This document shows, piece by piece, positions 18,196 through 27,205 of a DNA stretch of 64,000 nt; the stretch's first letter is position 1, and each line of letters begins with the position of its first letter. The notes beneath the pieces are model-generated. The model saw only the letters and a program-made list of their open reading frames with translations. It ran no database searches and was not told the DNA's origin. The translations under genes and the position numbers were made by a program. Source of the DNA: Teredinibacter haidensis (lineage in GTDB: Bacteria; Pseudomonadota; Gammaproteobacteria; Pseudomonadales; Cellvibrionaceae); contig NZ_CP060084.1 in the NCBI RefSeq assembly GCF_014211975.1, positions 4,227,001 through 4,291,000 of the forward strand. Direction: 5' to 3'.

Positions 18196-19011
18196 ATGAA
18201 AATATTCCTGCTTCTTACTGTTGTGCTACTTGTCCTCGGCTGTGACGGGGATGATAACTTTCCCGATACCTTGCGCTCTTCCTCCAATATTAAAACTGAA
18301 AACATTAGTTTATATGTTGGCGTCGAGGTGCATGAGCCAACTGAAGATGAAGCCGAAGGGCACACGCATCTGAATGTCGAATTTTATGGCATTGATCGCG
18401 ATGGTTATTTCTACTCGATCGAGCTGGCAGAAGCCGATGCGCTTTCAATTAGCGTTGATGGCATGACAACATCTATTGTCGGTGTTCCGGTAATTTCGGA
18501 AGATGAAAAATTCTTTATGGATTACAGTGAAGAGCTAGGCGTTACCGCGCCGGGAACCGAAGTAGTGGTGACGTTGAATCGGGGTTCTACTGCGGCATTA
18601 CATACTGCAAATGTTATACTGCCGGAGGAGACGCCGTTCACTCTGATGCCGGAAGATGACGTGTTGCTGCTGACCGATGAGCTAGTCGTAGAGTGGGATG
18701 AAGACGAGAATAAAGATTATGGTTTGCGTTTTTACTACTGGTGTGATGTTGTCAATAATCACCCGGTTAATTATTCTATTCGCTATCCCAATCAAAATGT
18801 GACGCTGGTATCCAGCCCTTTCTATTTTTTACCCGACGACTATTTCAATGTGCCGGAAGATTTAGAGATTCTGGGCTGTGAATTAACGGCGAGGTTGTTG
18901 GTTTATACTAAGCAGGAAGCGCAGCCAACAAGTGATTTTGAGCAGGTAACGGTGCAAACAATGCGAAGCCAGTCCATTATCCGCGAGCTTAACCCCCAGG
19001 CGGCTCCGTAA
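18196..19011 (+). CDS. lipoprotein, function unknown
   Basis: The 271 residues begin with a lipoprotein signal peptide (MKIFLLLTVVLLVLGC, lipobox VLGC at about 16). The mature part is acidic, with beta-rich segments and no recognised domain. A gggag RBS precedes the ATG by 9 bases. It appears monocistronic, being flanked by a divergent metY and a long non-coding region. Lipid anchoring is well supported; function is unknown. Confidence 0.7.
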   Translation: MKIFLLLTVVLLVLGCDGDDNFPDTLRSSSNIKTENISLYVGVEVHEPTEDEAEGHTHLNVEFYGIDRDGYFYSIELAEADALSISVDGMTTSIVGVPVISEDEKFFMDYSEELGVTAPGTEVVVTLNRGSTAALHTANVILPEETPFTLMPEDDVLLLTDELVVEWDEDENKDYGLRFYYWCDVVNNHPVNYSIRYPNQNVTLVSSPFYFLPDDYFNVPEDLEILGCELTARLLVYTKQEAQPTSDFEQVTVQTMRSQSIIRELNPQAAP

Positions 19012-19019
19012 AATTACGC

Positions 19020-19049
19020 TGGGCATTACACCGTTGTGTGCAATGCCCA
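19020..19049 (+). terminator. hairpin after the lipoprotein gene
   Basis: TGGGCATTACAC and GTGTGCAATGCCCA pair over a 4-nt loop, with a 2-nt bulge. No T-run follows, so it is a 3'-end stem rather than a textbook terminator. Confidence 0.5.
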
Positions 19050-19453
19050 CGATTAAAACAATTCCGCTCTAGTTAATTAGTTGCACTGGCGTTTCTCTAG
19101 CCCGCGCACCAAAAAAATTCTATGTTTATTCCTTTTCTAATCGACCCCTAAACAATTTTGTTGTTTTCGTGATTTTCCCTGGATTTTCTCTCTCTACGTG
19201 TTGTTTCTGGCGTTATTTTATGTTCTTGGGTGATGGGAGGAGGGAGACGCAGTTCAGCTAAAAGCGTGTACATTTTGAGTGGCTCGACTTTTTTGAATTT
19301 TGAGGAACCCTAGGGTAATTACGACTGGTTATATCATATTTAAAAAATTGATTTGTATGTAAATAGAAATTTTAAACGAGTTAATAAATTTTCTATGTAA
19401 AAATAAAGTTGTAGAGTTATGCATATTTACGGTGCCACTGCAGTTCTCGTAAC

Positions 19454-19468
19454 TGGCACTGCAATCGC
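19454..19468 (+). promoter_or_regulatory. possible sigma-54 promoter (-24/-12)
   Basis: TGGCAC, five bases, then TCGC matches the TGGCAC-N5-TTGC consensus with one mismatch. PEP-CTERM protein genes are reported to be often under sigma-54 control, which is why the site is listed. It lies about 330 bp from the start codon, so the support is weak. Confidence 0.25.
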
Positions 19469-19798
19469 TGTTAATGTCGAGTTGTTTTACGTGTGTGTGC
19501 TAGCGAGAAAAATAGACTATTGAAATTTTTAATAAATGTGGGTTGGTACAAGGTATGCAACACCGAACCCGTATATACGCGGGCCGTTTAGTCGCAGGCT
19601 TTCGGATTGTGGGTGACCATTCTGCTTCGCGAGATGGCATTTATAAAAAGGAGCGTGTAGACGTCTGGTAATAAGGCGTAATTTACATACCTTATAAAAT
19701 CACGGTATAAAAGAAGTTGCAATGAGTCTAGTGATAGATGAAAAACAGATGTATTTGGAGCGAGGGGGTTTTGGGGAAACGTAAAAGGAGTTGTTTAG

Positions 19799-20341
19799 AT
19801 GACTATCGTGATAGGACATTTTTTAAGATCGTTAATTGTGTTGGCTGCGTTGCTAACGCTGTCTTCGGGTGTAAACTCGATGGTTGTTAAAAAGGATACG
19901 CTGCAAAACGGCTGGGGTTATCCCGTTCATGTTTTTTTGAGCGCAGTCGTTTACCAACCCCTAATGGGTGACCGTACCGATGTGAGGGTAAAAAAAATCA
20001 GCGCTGCTGCTAGCACTGTCGATGTGTGTGGTTTGCTTGATTTTTACTGTGATGACCGTGTACCGTCTATTAACTTTCTGAGTAATTTCGAGTTGTGGCC
20101 GATAGTCTCGGTTGATATCCGTCACGGTTTTGGATCGATGTTCGCGGTGTCAATCATGATCTCTGGCCGGTATAGTTTCGGGCAAACTGTTGATGTACAA
20201 AAAGACACTATCGAAAATGGGGTTCAGGAAAATACGGTGCTTGCGTCAGAGAGCGATTTGGTAGATGTTCCAGAACCCTCAACCCTGCTACTGTTGTTGT
20301 CTGGTGTTTTGGTGTTGATTGGGCTAAGAAAAATTAAATAG
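19799..20341 (+). CDS. PEP-CTERM sorting-domain protein
   Basis: The 180 residues begin with a signal peptide (FLRSLIVLAALLTLSSGVNS) and end with VPEPSTLLLLLSG, a hydrophobic helix and the basic tail RKIK. That tripartite tail is the PEP-CTERM signal, recognised by exosortase (EpsH) for export to the extracellular matrix with exopolysaccharide. A strong aaaaggag lies 10 bases before the ATG. The mature part has no known domain but has two Cys close together (VCGLLDFYC). No exosortase or EPS gene is in the window. Confidence 0.85.
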   Translation: MTIVIGHFLRSLIVLAALLTLSSGVNSMVVKKDTLQNGWGYPVHVFLSAVVYQPLMGDRTDVRVKKISAAASTVDVCGLLDFYCDDRVPSINFLSNFELWPIVSVDIRHGFGSMFAVSIMISGRYSFGQTVDVQKDTIENGVQENTVLASESDLVDVPEPSTLLLLLSGVLVLIGLRKIK

Positions 20342-20352
20342 TGCTATTTAAT
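20333..20352. terminator. 9-bp palindrome over the PEP-CTERM stop codon
   Basis: ATTAAATAG-TG-CTATTTAAT is a perfect inverted repeat covering the stop codon. It is AT-only, so only a weak 3'-end structure. Confidence 0.4.
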
Positions 20353-20701
20353 ATCTGACCCAACATAAAAAATTAGAAGTAAATGGAAAGGGTTCTGCGC
20401 AACGCTGAACTTTTTCCATGGAATGATTGAAGTTGTCGCCAGCAGAACGATAGTGGAGGCAGGCTCGGTGTTTGCCTTGAGGGTGTGTGTGAGCGCCCGA
20501 GCACGACAGGTCCGTTTTGTTTAGTGCGCGTTACCACCAGAATCCAGAATCAGCCTTATTCGCGCCCATCATTTATCGCCAGTAGAGCCGGTTCATATTG
20601 ATGTGTGTAGCTGGAATGTGCTTTGAATTGGGTATTGCCGCTAAGCTTAAGAGTCTTTGTAGGCCACAAAAATATCGCCCCTAAGGTATGGGAGGGATAT
20701 A
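20342..20701. other. 360-bp gap before dbpA
   Basis: Apart from the palindrome at its left edge I see no gene or clear signal. It should contain the dbpA promoter. Confidence 0.4.
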
Positions 20702-22177
20702 ATGCGCGATTCCGGGTTAGTTCTACCTCTACTTTCCCTATACGCCGATAGCCGCGAAAACTCTATACTGGAGCAACTCTTGTCCTCTGACGACTCTGTA
20801 CTCTCTTTCGATACTCTTCCTTTGGCCCCCGCTCTGCTCAGCAATCTTGTTGATCTGGGTTATACAAAAATGACGGATATACAAGCGCTGGCCTTGCCGC
20901 CGGTGCTGGAGGGGCAAGATGTTATCGGTAAGGCCAAAACTGGCTCGGGTAAAACCGCCGCCTTTGGTTTGGGCGTATTGAATAAATTGGAGGTGGGTCG
21001 TTTTCGTGTGCAGGCGCTGGTGCTCTGTCCTACACGAGAGCTGGCCGATCAGGTTGCGCGCGAGCTGCGTAAACTAGCCCGCGCGATACACAATATTAAA
21101 ATTTTAACGCTGTGCGGTGGCATGCCCATGGGACCACAAATTGGTTCCTTGGAACACGGTGCGCATATTGTCGTGGGAACACCCGGTCGAATCGAAGATC
21201 ATGTGCGCAAACAGCGCCTTAACCTGTCAGACGTGAATATGCTGGTGCTGGACGAAGCTGATCGTATGCTGGATATGGGCTTTCAGGAGACCTTGGATGC
21301 GATTGTTAAAGAGATCCCTGAAGATCGTCAAACACTTTTGTTTAGTGCAACCTTTCCTAGCGCCATTGAGTCGCTTGCCGCACGCGTGCAAAAAAATCCG
21401 GTGATGGTCGAGGCCGGAGCTGCTCACAGCGAAAGTAGTATCAAACAGCATTTTTATCATGTCGATAATAATGAGGAGCGGCCGCAAGCAGTTGCGCGTT
21501 TACTTGCACACTTTTCCCCTGTCTCGACAGTTGTTTTTTGTAACACCAAGCGCGAGACCGATGAAGCCGCAGAGTATCTGCGTGAGGAGGGCTATACGGC
21601 GTTAGCCTTGCACGGAGATATGGAACAAAAAGATCGGGACCGCACGCTGGTATGTTTTTCCAATAAAAGTGCCTCTGTGTTGGTCGCAACCGATGTAGCT
21701 GCGCGCGGTTTAGATATCGAAGAACTGGATATGGTGATTAATTACCATTTGGCACGGGATTCGGAAATACATGTTCACCGAGTGGGGCGAACGGGAAGAG
21801 CTGGGAAAAGTGGTATTGCTGCTAGTCTGGTAAGTGAAAAAGAAAGCACAAAAATTAAAAGGTTGGAACAGAGTCTGGGTCGCAGCCTAGAAATAGTGGA
21901 GCTACCCGCAGAAAAAGACAGTGCCCCTCCGAAAAAACCACCGATGGTTACGTTGCAGATAGACGGCGGTAAAAAGCATAAAGTACGTCCTGGCGATATT
22001 GTGGGAGCACTAACGGGTGAGGGTGGAATTCCTGGTGATAAAATTGGGAAAATTCAAATTTTTCAATTTAACTCCTATGTCGCGGTTACCCGTGACCAAT
22101 CGCGACAAGCGCTGGCGAAAATCAGTAAGGGCAAGCTTAAAGGCCGAACTTACAGGGTAAGGGTTGTAGGCGTATAG
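20702..22177 (+). CDS. dbpA: ATP-dependent RNA helicase DbpA
   Basis: This DEAD-box helicase (491 residues) has motif I AKTGSGKT, Ia PTRELADQ, Ib TPGR, II DEAD, III SAT and VI HRVGRTGRAG. Its C-terminal DbpA RNA-binding domain (VTLQIDGGKKHKVRPGDIVG) recognises hairpin 92 of 23S rRNA, placing the protein in large-subunit ribosome assembly. The first 35 residues exceed the E. coli protein. A TTG at 20780 would give the usual length, so the ATG at 20702 may be too early. Confidence 0.92.
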   Translation: MRDSGLVLPLLSLYADSRENSILEQLLSSDDSVLSFDTLPLAPALLSNLVDLGYTKMTDIQALALPPVLEGQDVIGKAKTGSGKTAAFGLGVLNKLEVGRFRVQALVLCPTRELADQVARELRKLARAIHNIKILTLCGGMPMGPQIGSLEHGAHIVVGTPGRIEDHVRKQRLNLSDVNMLVLDEADRMLDMGFQETLDAIVKEIPEDRQTLLFSATFPSAIESLAARVQKNPVMVEAGAAHSESSIKQHFYHVDNNEERPQAVARLLAHFSPVSTVVFCNTKRETDEAAEYLREEGYTALALHGDMEQKDRDRTLVCFSNKSASVLVATDVAARGLDIEELDMVINYHLARDSEIHVHRVGRTGRAGKSGIAASLVSEKESTKIKRLEQSLGRSLEIVELPAEKDSAPPKKPPMVTLQIDGGKKHKVRPGDIVGALTGEGGIPGDKIGKIQIFQFNSYVAVTRDQSRQALAKISKGKLKGRTYRVRVVGV

Positions 22178-22208
22178 GGGCGCCCCGGAGTCAGTGGTGC
22201 CCCATTTT
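22177..22208 (+). terminator. dbpA terminator
   Basis: GGGGCGCC (starting in the stop codon) pairs with GGTGCCCC and is followed by ATTTT. Confidence 0.65.
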
Positions 22209-22318
22209 CTGGGTAGGGAAGGTTGCCTGCTACCCGGGTAGGCACTGATATGTCGCACCCTTGTGGTAAATCCTTTTATGGGAAAATGCCTAAGGTTTCA
22301 GCGGCTTCAAGATATTAG

Positions 22319-22807
22319 CTAATTAAGCTCATCTACGACCAGTTTATGGTCGTTATCCAATACCCAGGTCTCTTCGTAATCCACCTCAAAAAGGTGGCCG
22401 TCGGGATCTTTAAAATATCCGGCAATTCCCCACGGTGTACGCGTCGCAGGTTTTACCAGTGTACCACCCGCTTTTACCGCTCTCTGTAAAATGAGTGGAA
22501 CGTCATCTGGCGTTTTTGCCAAATACACTAGTCCAATACCAGAGAATCCAGTCCCCTCCGGCGAATCAAAGAGAGCGTCCTGCGCAAGGTCTTTTCTTGG
22601 TATCAAACACAGAGCGTAGCCTCCGAGGTCGAACTTGGCAAAGCCATCATGACCGGTAGAGGATTTCGCCCAGCCAAGATCCTGATAAAACTGTATGGAG
22701 TTCAATACGTTTTTAACACCTAGCAAAATAAGATGTAATCTCTGGCTTGGCGCAACGGTGGTTTCGGTATTAGGGGTAAATGTATAGCCCACTGGTTTAT
22801 CCATCAT
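22319..22807 (-). CDS. VOC-family (glyoxalase/bleomycin-resistance fold) protein
   Basis: The 162 residues have the paired beta-alpha-beta-beta-beta modules of the vicinal-oxygen-chelate superfamily: LHLILLGVKNVLNSIQFYQDLGW at the start and the repeat ending WGIAGYFKDPDGHLFEVDY. Metal ligands are plausible (His of the first strand, Glu of FEVDYEE). Members include dioxygenases, glyoxalases and antibiotic-binding proteins; nothing here identifies the substrate. It is monocistronic and converges on dbpA. Confidence 0.8.
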   Translation of the reverse strand: MMDKPVGYTFTPNTETTVAPSQRLHLILLGVKNVLNSIQFYQDLGWAKSSTGHDGFAKFDLGGYALCLIPRKDLAQDALFDSPEGTGFSGIGLVYLAKTPDDVPLILQRAVKAGGTLVKPATRTPWGIAGYFKDPDGHLFEVDYEETWVLDNDHKLVVDELN

Positions 22808-23367
22808 CTTAGTCTCTCCGTTATTTTTGGCTATCTACGTTTTAGCGATGCGGCTCTATCCGGGCGCTGCAATTTCCCCTGCGGTGAATCTTAGCTTGAA
22901 GCTATGATATTACGTTAGCTAATACACTATCGGCATAATTCCCGGTGGCCTTTGTCGATGGTAGCAAGAGACCTTTTGTTTTTTCAGCCATAGAAAAAAT
23001 ATAGGCTTAGATATATATCGTTATCTGCTCGAAAACGGTATTCGTGGCTGCGGGCAAAGGCCGCCGCAATATTTGAATGGCGAGGGTAATACTTGGCGTT
23101 TCAGCTACATTTTTTCGGTTTCACTCCTTAAATCCTACTCGGGCTAGGCGCGAGGAGTCATTGCCACTTTTGCCTCTATCAGGGCTGCCGCATATCAGGC
23201 CCAGAGGAATGTATACTCGCATCAAAGGCGGCTCTTGGTGGCTCGCAGATTGTGGTTCTGATGAGGTATAAGCTGCCTCTGGATTGTGTAGTCGTGTATG
23301 ATGCGGTGTAACCGGTTACAGTTGGTCGGTTCCGGGTCATAATGAGAATTAAAAAAAGGTTTATTGT
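22808..23367. other. 560-bp divergent regulatory region
   Basis: It separates the leftward VOC gene from the rightward esterase gene. Besides the LacI-type operator at 23307-23320 I see no gene. A short open frame at 23077 lacks protein-like character. Confidence 0.5.
23307..23320. promoter_or_regulatory. LacI-family operator
   Basis: TGTAACCGGTTACA is a perfect 14-bp palindrome with the central CG of LacI/GalR operators, 47 bp upstream of the carbohydrate-esterase gene. Sugar-responsive repressors in cellulolytic bacteria use such sites. The cognate regulator is not in the window. Confidence 0.65.
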
Positions 23368-24237
23368 ATGTTCAGTTTCAGACGTTTAGGGCTGGGTGGC
23401 ATGGCAGCCGCTCTATTGCTCACCCTGTTTTCCAGCCAGGTTTTGGCTACACGTATTATGCCTCTTGGCGACTCGATCACGGGTAGCCCCGGTTGCTGGC
23501 GCGCTTACTTGTGGCAGCAGCTGAGCGACGCAGGGTATAGGGACATCGATTTTGTGGGTAGCCTGTCTGCCCCTCACTGTGGCTTTGATCACGATGCGGA
23601 TAACGAAGGCCATGGCGGGTTTTTGGCCCGCGATATTGCCAATGACAATAGTCTGGTGGGTTGGCTGGAGACAAGCAATCCCGAAGTGGTGCTGATGCAC
23701 TTGGGAACTAACGATGTATGGAACAGTGTGCCCACAACACAAATACTCTCCTCGTTTACGGCCCTAGTGGAAGATATGCGGGATAACAATTCCAGTATGA
23801 AAATTCTGGTTGCGCAAATAATTCCCATGGAGCCGACCGAATACCCGTGCTCAAGTTGTTACGCGGCGGTTGAAGCGCTAAACGGAGCCCTGGTTGAATG
23901 GGCACAGGGCCTGAGTACAGCCACTTCACCCATTGGTATTGTCGATGTTTGGACGGGGTTTGATGTTATTACTGATACCTCTGATGGGGTGCACCCGAAC
24001 ACGGCTGGACATCAAAAGCTCGGCTCAGCCTGGTTCGATTCCGTTAAGAGCCTGTTAGATGGTGAATTTGCGGGTGAAAGCTCGGATACCGCTTCGAGCA
24101 GTAGTTCGTCATCAAGCCAGGAATCGTCCAGCTCTGAGGCTGCGGAGCCTAGCTCTAACTCTTCAGGCGGTGGCGGTAGCTTTGGTCTTGCTATGTTAGT
24201 GATTCTTGCCGGGTTTGCATGGCCGCGCCGGCGCTAG
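23368..24237 (+). CDS. secreted SGNH/GDSL carbohydrate esterase (CE3-like) with GlyGly-CTERM
   Basis: The 289-residue protein starts with a signal peptide ending VLAT, then an SGNH hydrolase core: block I RIMPLGDSITGSPGCW (Ser about 36), block III LGTNDVW (Asn) and block V DGVHPNTAGH (His). The GDSITGSPGCW stretch is typical of carbohydrate esterase family 3 acetylxylan esterases. A Ser-rich linker (about 235-265), common in Cellvibrionaceae enzymes, leads to a GlyGly-CTERM tail (SGGGGSFGLAMLVILAGFAW, then RRR), a signal processed by rhombosortase for type II secretion. It should remove acetyl groups from plant or algal polysaccharide outside the cell. Confidence 0.87.
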   Translation: MFSFRRLGLGGMAAALLLTLFSSQVLATRIMPLGDSITGSPGCWRAYLWQQLSDAGYRDIDFVGSLSAPHCGFDHDADNEGHGGFLARDIANDNSLVGWLETSNPEVVLMHLGTNDVWNSVPTTQILSSFTALVEDMRDNNSSMKILVAQIIPMEPTEYPCSSCYAAVEALNGALVEWAQGLSTATSPIGIVDVWTGFDVITDTSDGVHPNTAGHQKLGSAWFDSVKSLLDGEFAGESSDTASSSSSSSSQESSSSEAAEPSSNSSGGGGSFGLAMLVILAGFAWPRRR

Positions 24238-24564
24238 TGATTGAGTCTGTTTTTTCAGCCGGGAGCAACACTCCCGGTTTTTATCCGCATTAAGTCCCTG
24301 GCCCATTTCTCAATTGCACCTTTTTAAGTCACCATTTGGCGCCTAGCCGCCAGCTCCACTAAATCCTATATGTTGGCGCCTCGTAATGTGTCAGTTCGGC
24401 TTGGTTGCGCCCCATAATGGAGCTCTAACGGTTTAAGCTTTATAGGCAATTCCATCTTTATTCCTTATATATCAAACGATTAGGGTGTTTATTTTTGGGT
24501 GGGCATAGCTTTTGCTTTGGTGAGGTTATGTATTTGTAACTCACCATTAATAAGAGACAAAACC
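24238..24564. other. 327-bp gap with esterase terminator and channel-operon promoter
   Basis: The esterase terminator is at 24259-24282. The rest is non-coding and should hold the promoter of the channel-kinase-cyanase unit; no operator was recognised. Confidence 0.4.
24259..24282 (+). terminator. intrinsic terminator of the esterase gene
   Basis: CCGGGAG and CTCCCGG form a 7-bp GC-rich stem with a 5-nt loop, followed by five T. Confidence 0.9.
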
Positions 24565-25377
24565 ATGGCTTATATCGAACCCAGTGAGTTTGTGACCAAA
24601 ATGGTCGACTCAGGCGAACAGAAAGTTTACATGTCAACTAAAGATACGTTTATTCGCGCGTATATGGCCGGTGCGATTCTTGGTCTGGCGGCGATCTTTG
24701 CGATCACAGTTGCGATTAAAACAGGCTCACCTTTGGTGGGTGCTATTCTATTCCCCGTCGGTTTTATCATGCTTTATCTGATGAAGTTCGACTTGCTTAC
24801 CGGTGTGTTTACCCTGGTTCCCCTTGCGCTATTGGACAAGCGCCCGGGCGTTACCTTTGCTCAGGTCATGCGTAACTGGGGCCTCGTCTTTGTTGGTAAT
24901 TTCGCCGGTGCCTTAACCACGGCGTTTATGATGTCCTTCATTCTGACTTACGGCTACAGTGTTGATGGTGGCGCAATCGCCGCTAAAGTCGGTAGCATTG
25001 GTGAAGCTCGTACACTCGGCTACAAAGAGTACGGCCTAGCTGGTTGGTTCACCATCTTTATTCGCGGCATGCTGTGCAACTGGATGGTCTCCATGGGTGT
25101 TGTTGGCGCGATGATTTCAACCTCCGCCACGAGTAAAATGATGGCGATGTGGATGCCGGTTATGCTCTTCTTCTTTATGGGCTTCGAGCACTCCATTGTG
25201 AACATGTTCCTGTTTCCGTTTTCCATGATCATGGGTGGCGAGTTTACGGTAACGGATTACCTGATCTGGAATGAAATACCCACGGTACTGGGCAATCTTG
25301 CGGGCGGTCTTCTGTTGGTCGGCTTACCCTTATACTTTACACACGTGCGCACCAGCCCAGAGCGTAAACTCGCTTAA
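24565..25377 (+). CDS. formate/nitrite transporter (FNT) family channel
   Basis: From the ATG at 24565 the product is 270 residues; an upstream GTG at 24499 would add an unlikely tail. It has six membrane helices and FNT hallmarks, including the pore His in FEHSIVNMF near helix 5. FNT proteins are pentameric channels for formate, nitrite, hydrosulfide and similar small anions. The two downstream genes encode a kinase/phosphatase and cyanase, so nitrite or cyanate is a reasonable guess for the substrate. Cyanate transport has not been shown for this family as far as I know. Confidence 0.9.
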   Translation: MAYIEPSEFVTKMVDSGEQKVYMSTKDTFIRAYMAGAILGLAAIFAITVAIKTGSPLVGAILFPVGFIMLYLMKFDLLTGVFTLVPLALLDKRPGVTFAQVMRNWGLVFVGNFAGALTTAFMMSFILTYGYSVDGGAIAAKVGSIGEARTLGYKEYGLAGWFTIFIRGMLCNWMVSMGVVGAMISTSATSKMMAMWMPVMLFFFMGFEHSIVNMFLFPFSMIMGGEFTVTDYLIWNEIPTVLGNLAGGLLLVGLPLYFTHVRTSPERKLA

Positions 25378-25390
25378 GCTGAACTTGGAA

Positions 25391-25414
25391 TATCCACCCG
25401 CAAGCGGGTGGATA
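25391..25414 (+). promoter_or_regulatory. 10-bp perfect hairpin covering the kinase ribosome-binding region
   Basis: TATCCACCCG and CGGGTGGATA pair perfectly over a CAAG tetraloop. The right arm contains the only SD-like GGGTGG before the downstream gene, and its last base is the first base of a candidate ATG. It could sequester the start site or stabilise the channel transcript. Confidence 0.6.
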
Positions 25415-27138
25415 TGAATGTTATGAGACAACAGCTTCAAGTATCGATCGGCCAGCACAGTGACAAAGGCCGAAAAGCAATTAATCAAGATTCTATTGGC
25501 GCCTACATACCAAAGGAGCCATTACTCAGTACCAAGGGGATTGCGATAGCCGTCGCCGATGGCATTAGCAGCAGCAATGTCAGCCAGATTGCCAGCGAAA
25601 CTGCGGTAAACGGCTTCCTTCAAGACTACTTTTGTACCTCCGATGCATGGTCGGTAAAAACGTCGGCCGAACGTGTGTTGCAGGCAACCAATTCCTGGCT
25701 ATTTTCCCAAACGCGCAGCAGTCCACATCGATTCAACAAAGATAAGGGTTATATCTGCACCTTTAGCGCGCTCATTATAAAATCCAATTCGGCACACCTG
25801 TTTCACTCCGGCGACACACGTATTTTTCGTCTGATAGACAACGATTTGGAGCAACTTACCGAAGATCATCGTCATCAGTTGGATGAGGAAACCAGCTACC
25901 TCACGCGCGCGCTGGGCATTCATCAGACGCTGGATATGGACTACCAGACGCTTTCAGTCGAAGAGGGCGATGTGTTTGTGCTCGCCAGCGACGGGGTGTA
26001 TGAGCACGTCAGTGCCAGCGGTATCGTGCAGGCTTTCAACGAAAACAGGAGCGATCTCGACCGTGCCGCACGCAGCATCACGCAACAGGCGTTCGATGCC
26101 GCCAGTGGCGACAATCTCAGTGTGCAAATTGTTAAAATTGACCAGCTACCCGATCATCAAATAGACGAGCTGTTCCACCAGGTTTCAACTTTACCGTTGC
26201 CACCCAAACTGCAGGCGCGCATGCAGTTTGATGGTTATAACATTGAGCGGGAAATTTATATCAGCAGTCGCAGCCATGTGTATTTGGGCGTAGATGAGCT
26301 GAGTAAGCAGAAAGTCGTTATAAAAACACCCTCCACCGAAATGCGCGACAATGCCGCCTATCTCGAGCGCTTTCTGATGGAAGACTGGATTGCCAAGCGA
26401 ATAGATAACGCGCACGTGTTGAAGGCCACTGCCATCTCGCGAAAGCGTAACTACCTTTATCTGGCAACCGAGTATATCGAGGGGCAAACCCTTACGCAGT
26501 GGATGCGCGACAATCCCCGGCCCAGCGTAGAAGTGGTTCGCGATATTGCAGAGCAGGTCGCCAAAGGTTTACAGGCCTTTCATCGGCAGGAAATGATCCA
26601 CCAGGATCTGCGTCCGGCCAACGTGATGATCGATCACAATGGGACGGTGAAAATTATTGATTTCGGTTCCACTAAAGTTGCCGGTATTGCAGAGATTCAA
26701 GCCTCGGAGCAAATACAAGGTACCGCTCAATACACCGCGCCGGAATATTTTATTGGTCAGGGGGGGGCGCCACGCTCAGACGTATTTTCCCTGGGTGTTA
26801 TGTGCTACCAGATGCTAACTGGAACGCTGCCCTACGGCACTAAGGTTTCCACCGCACGCACTCCGTCTGCTCAAAATAAACTGCAGTACACGCCGATAAA
26901 TCATAAGCGCAAAGATATACCCGACTGGGTGGACGACGCGATTAAAAAGTCGGTTCATGTCACACCCTTAAAGCGTTACCAGGTAATGTCTGAATTCGTT
27001 TACGACTTGCGTCACCCAAATACCAGTTTTTTAAACAAAACGCGTCCACCACTAATTGATCGTAATCCCGTTGCATTTTGGCAGGGTGTTTCTTTTATAT
27101 TTTTACTGATTATTGTATGCCTCTTAATTTGGCGTTGA
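25414..27138 (+). CDS. bifunctional PP2C phosphatase - Ser/Thr protein kinase, membrane-anchored
   Basis: About 574 residues. The N-terminal PP2C domain (about 5-245) keeps the metal-binding Asp motifs (NQDSIG, VADGISSS, HSGDTR, LASDGVY, SGDNLS). The C-terminal kinase domain (about 270-540) has IKTP, HQDLRPANVM (catalytic Asp and Asn kept, HRD Arg replaced by Gln) and DFGS. A final membrane helix (VSFIFLLIIVCLLIW) anchors it. This fusion type is known beside nitrate/nitrite assimilation genes, probably as a regulator. Start is uncertain: GTG 25408, ATG 25414 or ATG 25423. It lies between an FNT channel and cyanase genes. Confidence 0.88.
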   Translation: MNVMRQQLQVSIGQHSDKGRKAINQDSIGAYIPKEPLLSTKGIAIAVADGISSSNVSQIASETAVNGFLQDYFCTSDAWSVKTSAERVLQATNSWLFSQTRSSPHRFNKDKGYICTFSALIIKSNSAHLFHSGDTRIFRLIDNDLEQLTEDHRHQLDEETSYLTRALGIHQTLDMDYQTLSVEEGDVFVLASDGVYEHVSASGIVQAFNENRSDLDRAARSITQQAFDAASGDNLSVQIVKIDQLPDHQIDELFHQVSTLPLPPKLQARMQFDGYNIEREIYISSRSHVYLGVDELSKQKVVIKTPSTEMRDNAAYLERFLMEDWIAKRIDNAHVLKATAISRKRNYLYLATEYIEGQTLTQWMRDNPRPSVEVVRDIAEQVAKGLQAFHRQEMIHQDLRPANVMIDHNGTVKIIDFGSTKVAGIAEIQASEQIQGTAQYTAPEYFIGQGGAPRSDVFSLGVMCYQMLTGTLPYGTKVSTARTPSAQNKLQYTPINHKRKDIPDWVDDAIKKSVHVTPLKRYQVMSEFVYDLRHPNTSFLNKTRPPLIDRNPVAFWQGVSFIFLLIIVCLLIWR

Positions 27139-27205
27139 GAACGCCTGGCTCGATACCACAATCTGCTAATTTATTATTCAACAATCACTTAATAGGAATG
27201 GCCAC

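Larger units (their letters stand above)
19012..19798. other. 787-bp non-coding region upstream of the PEP-CTERM gene
   Basis: No credible gene. It holds a hairpin right after the lipoprotein gene (19020-19049, TGGGCATT with AATGCCCA), an inverted repeat GTGCCA/TGGCAC (19432-19459) and a sigma-54-like site (19454-19468), and is otherwise AT-rich. It probably includes a long leader or regulatory region for the PEP-CTERM gene. Confidence 0.5.

Noticed and set aside
19655..19675. AGACGTCT resembling a MetJ box
   Set aside because: Single 8-mer upstream of a PEP-CTERM gene, not near a methionine gene and not in tandem.
23077..23271. 64-codon ORF before the esterase
   Set aside because: No RBS; runs over the regulatory region; composition not protein-like.
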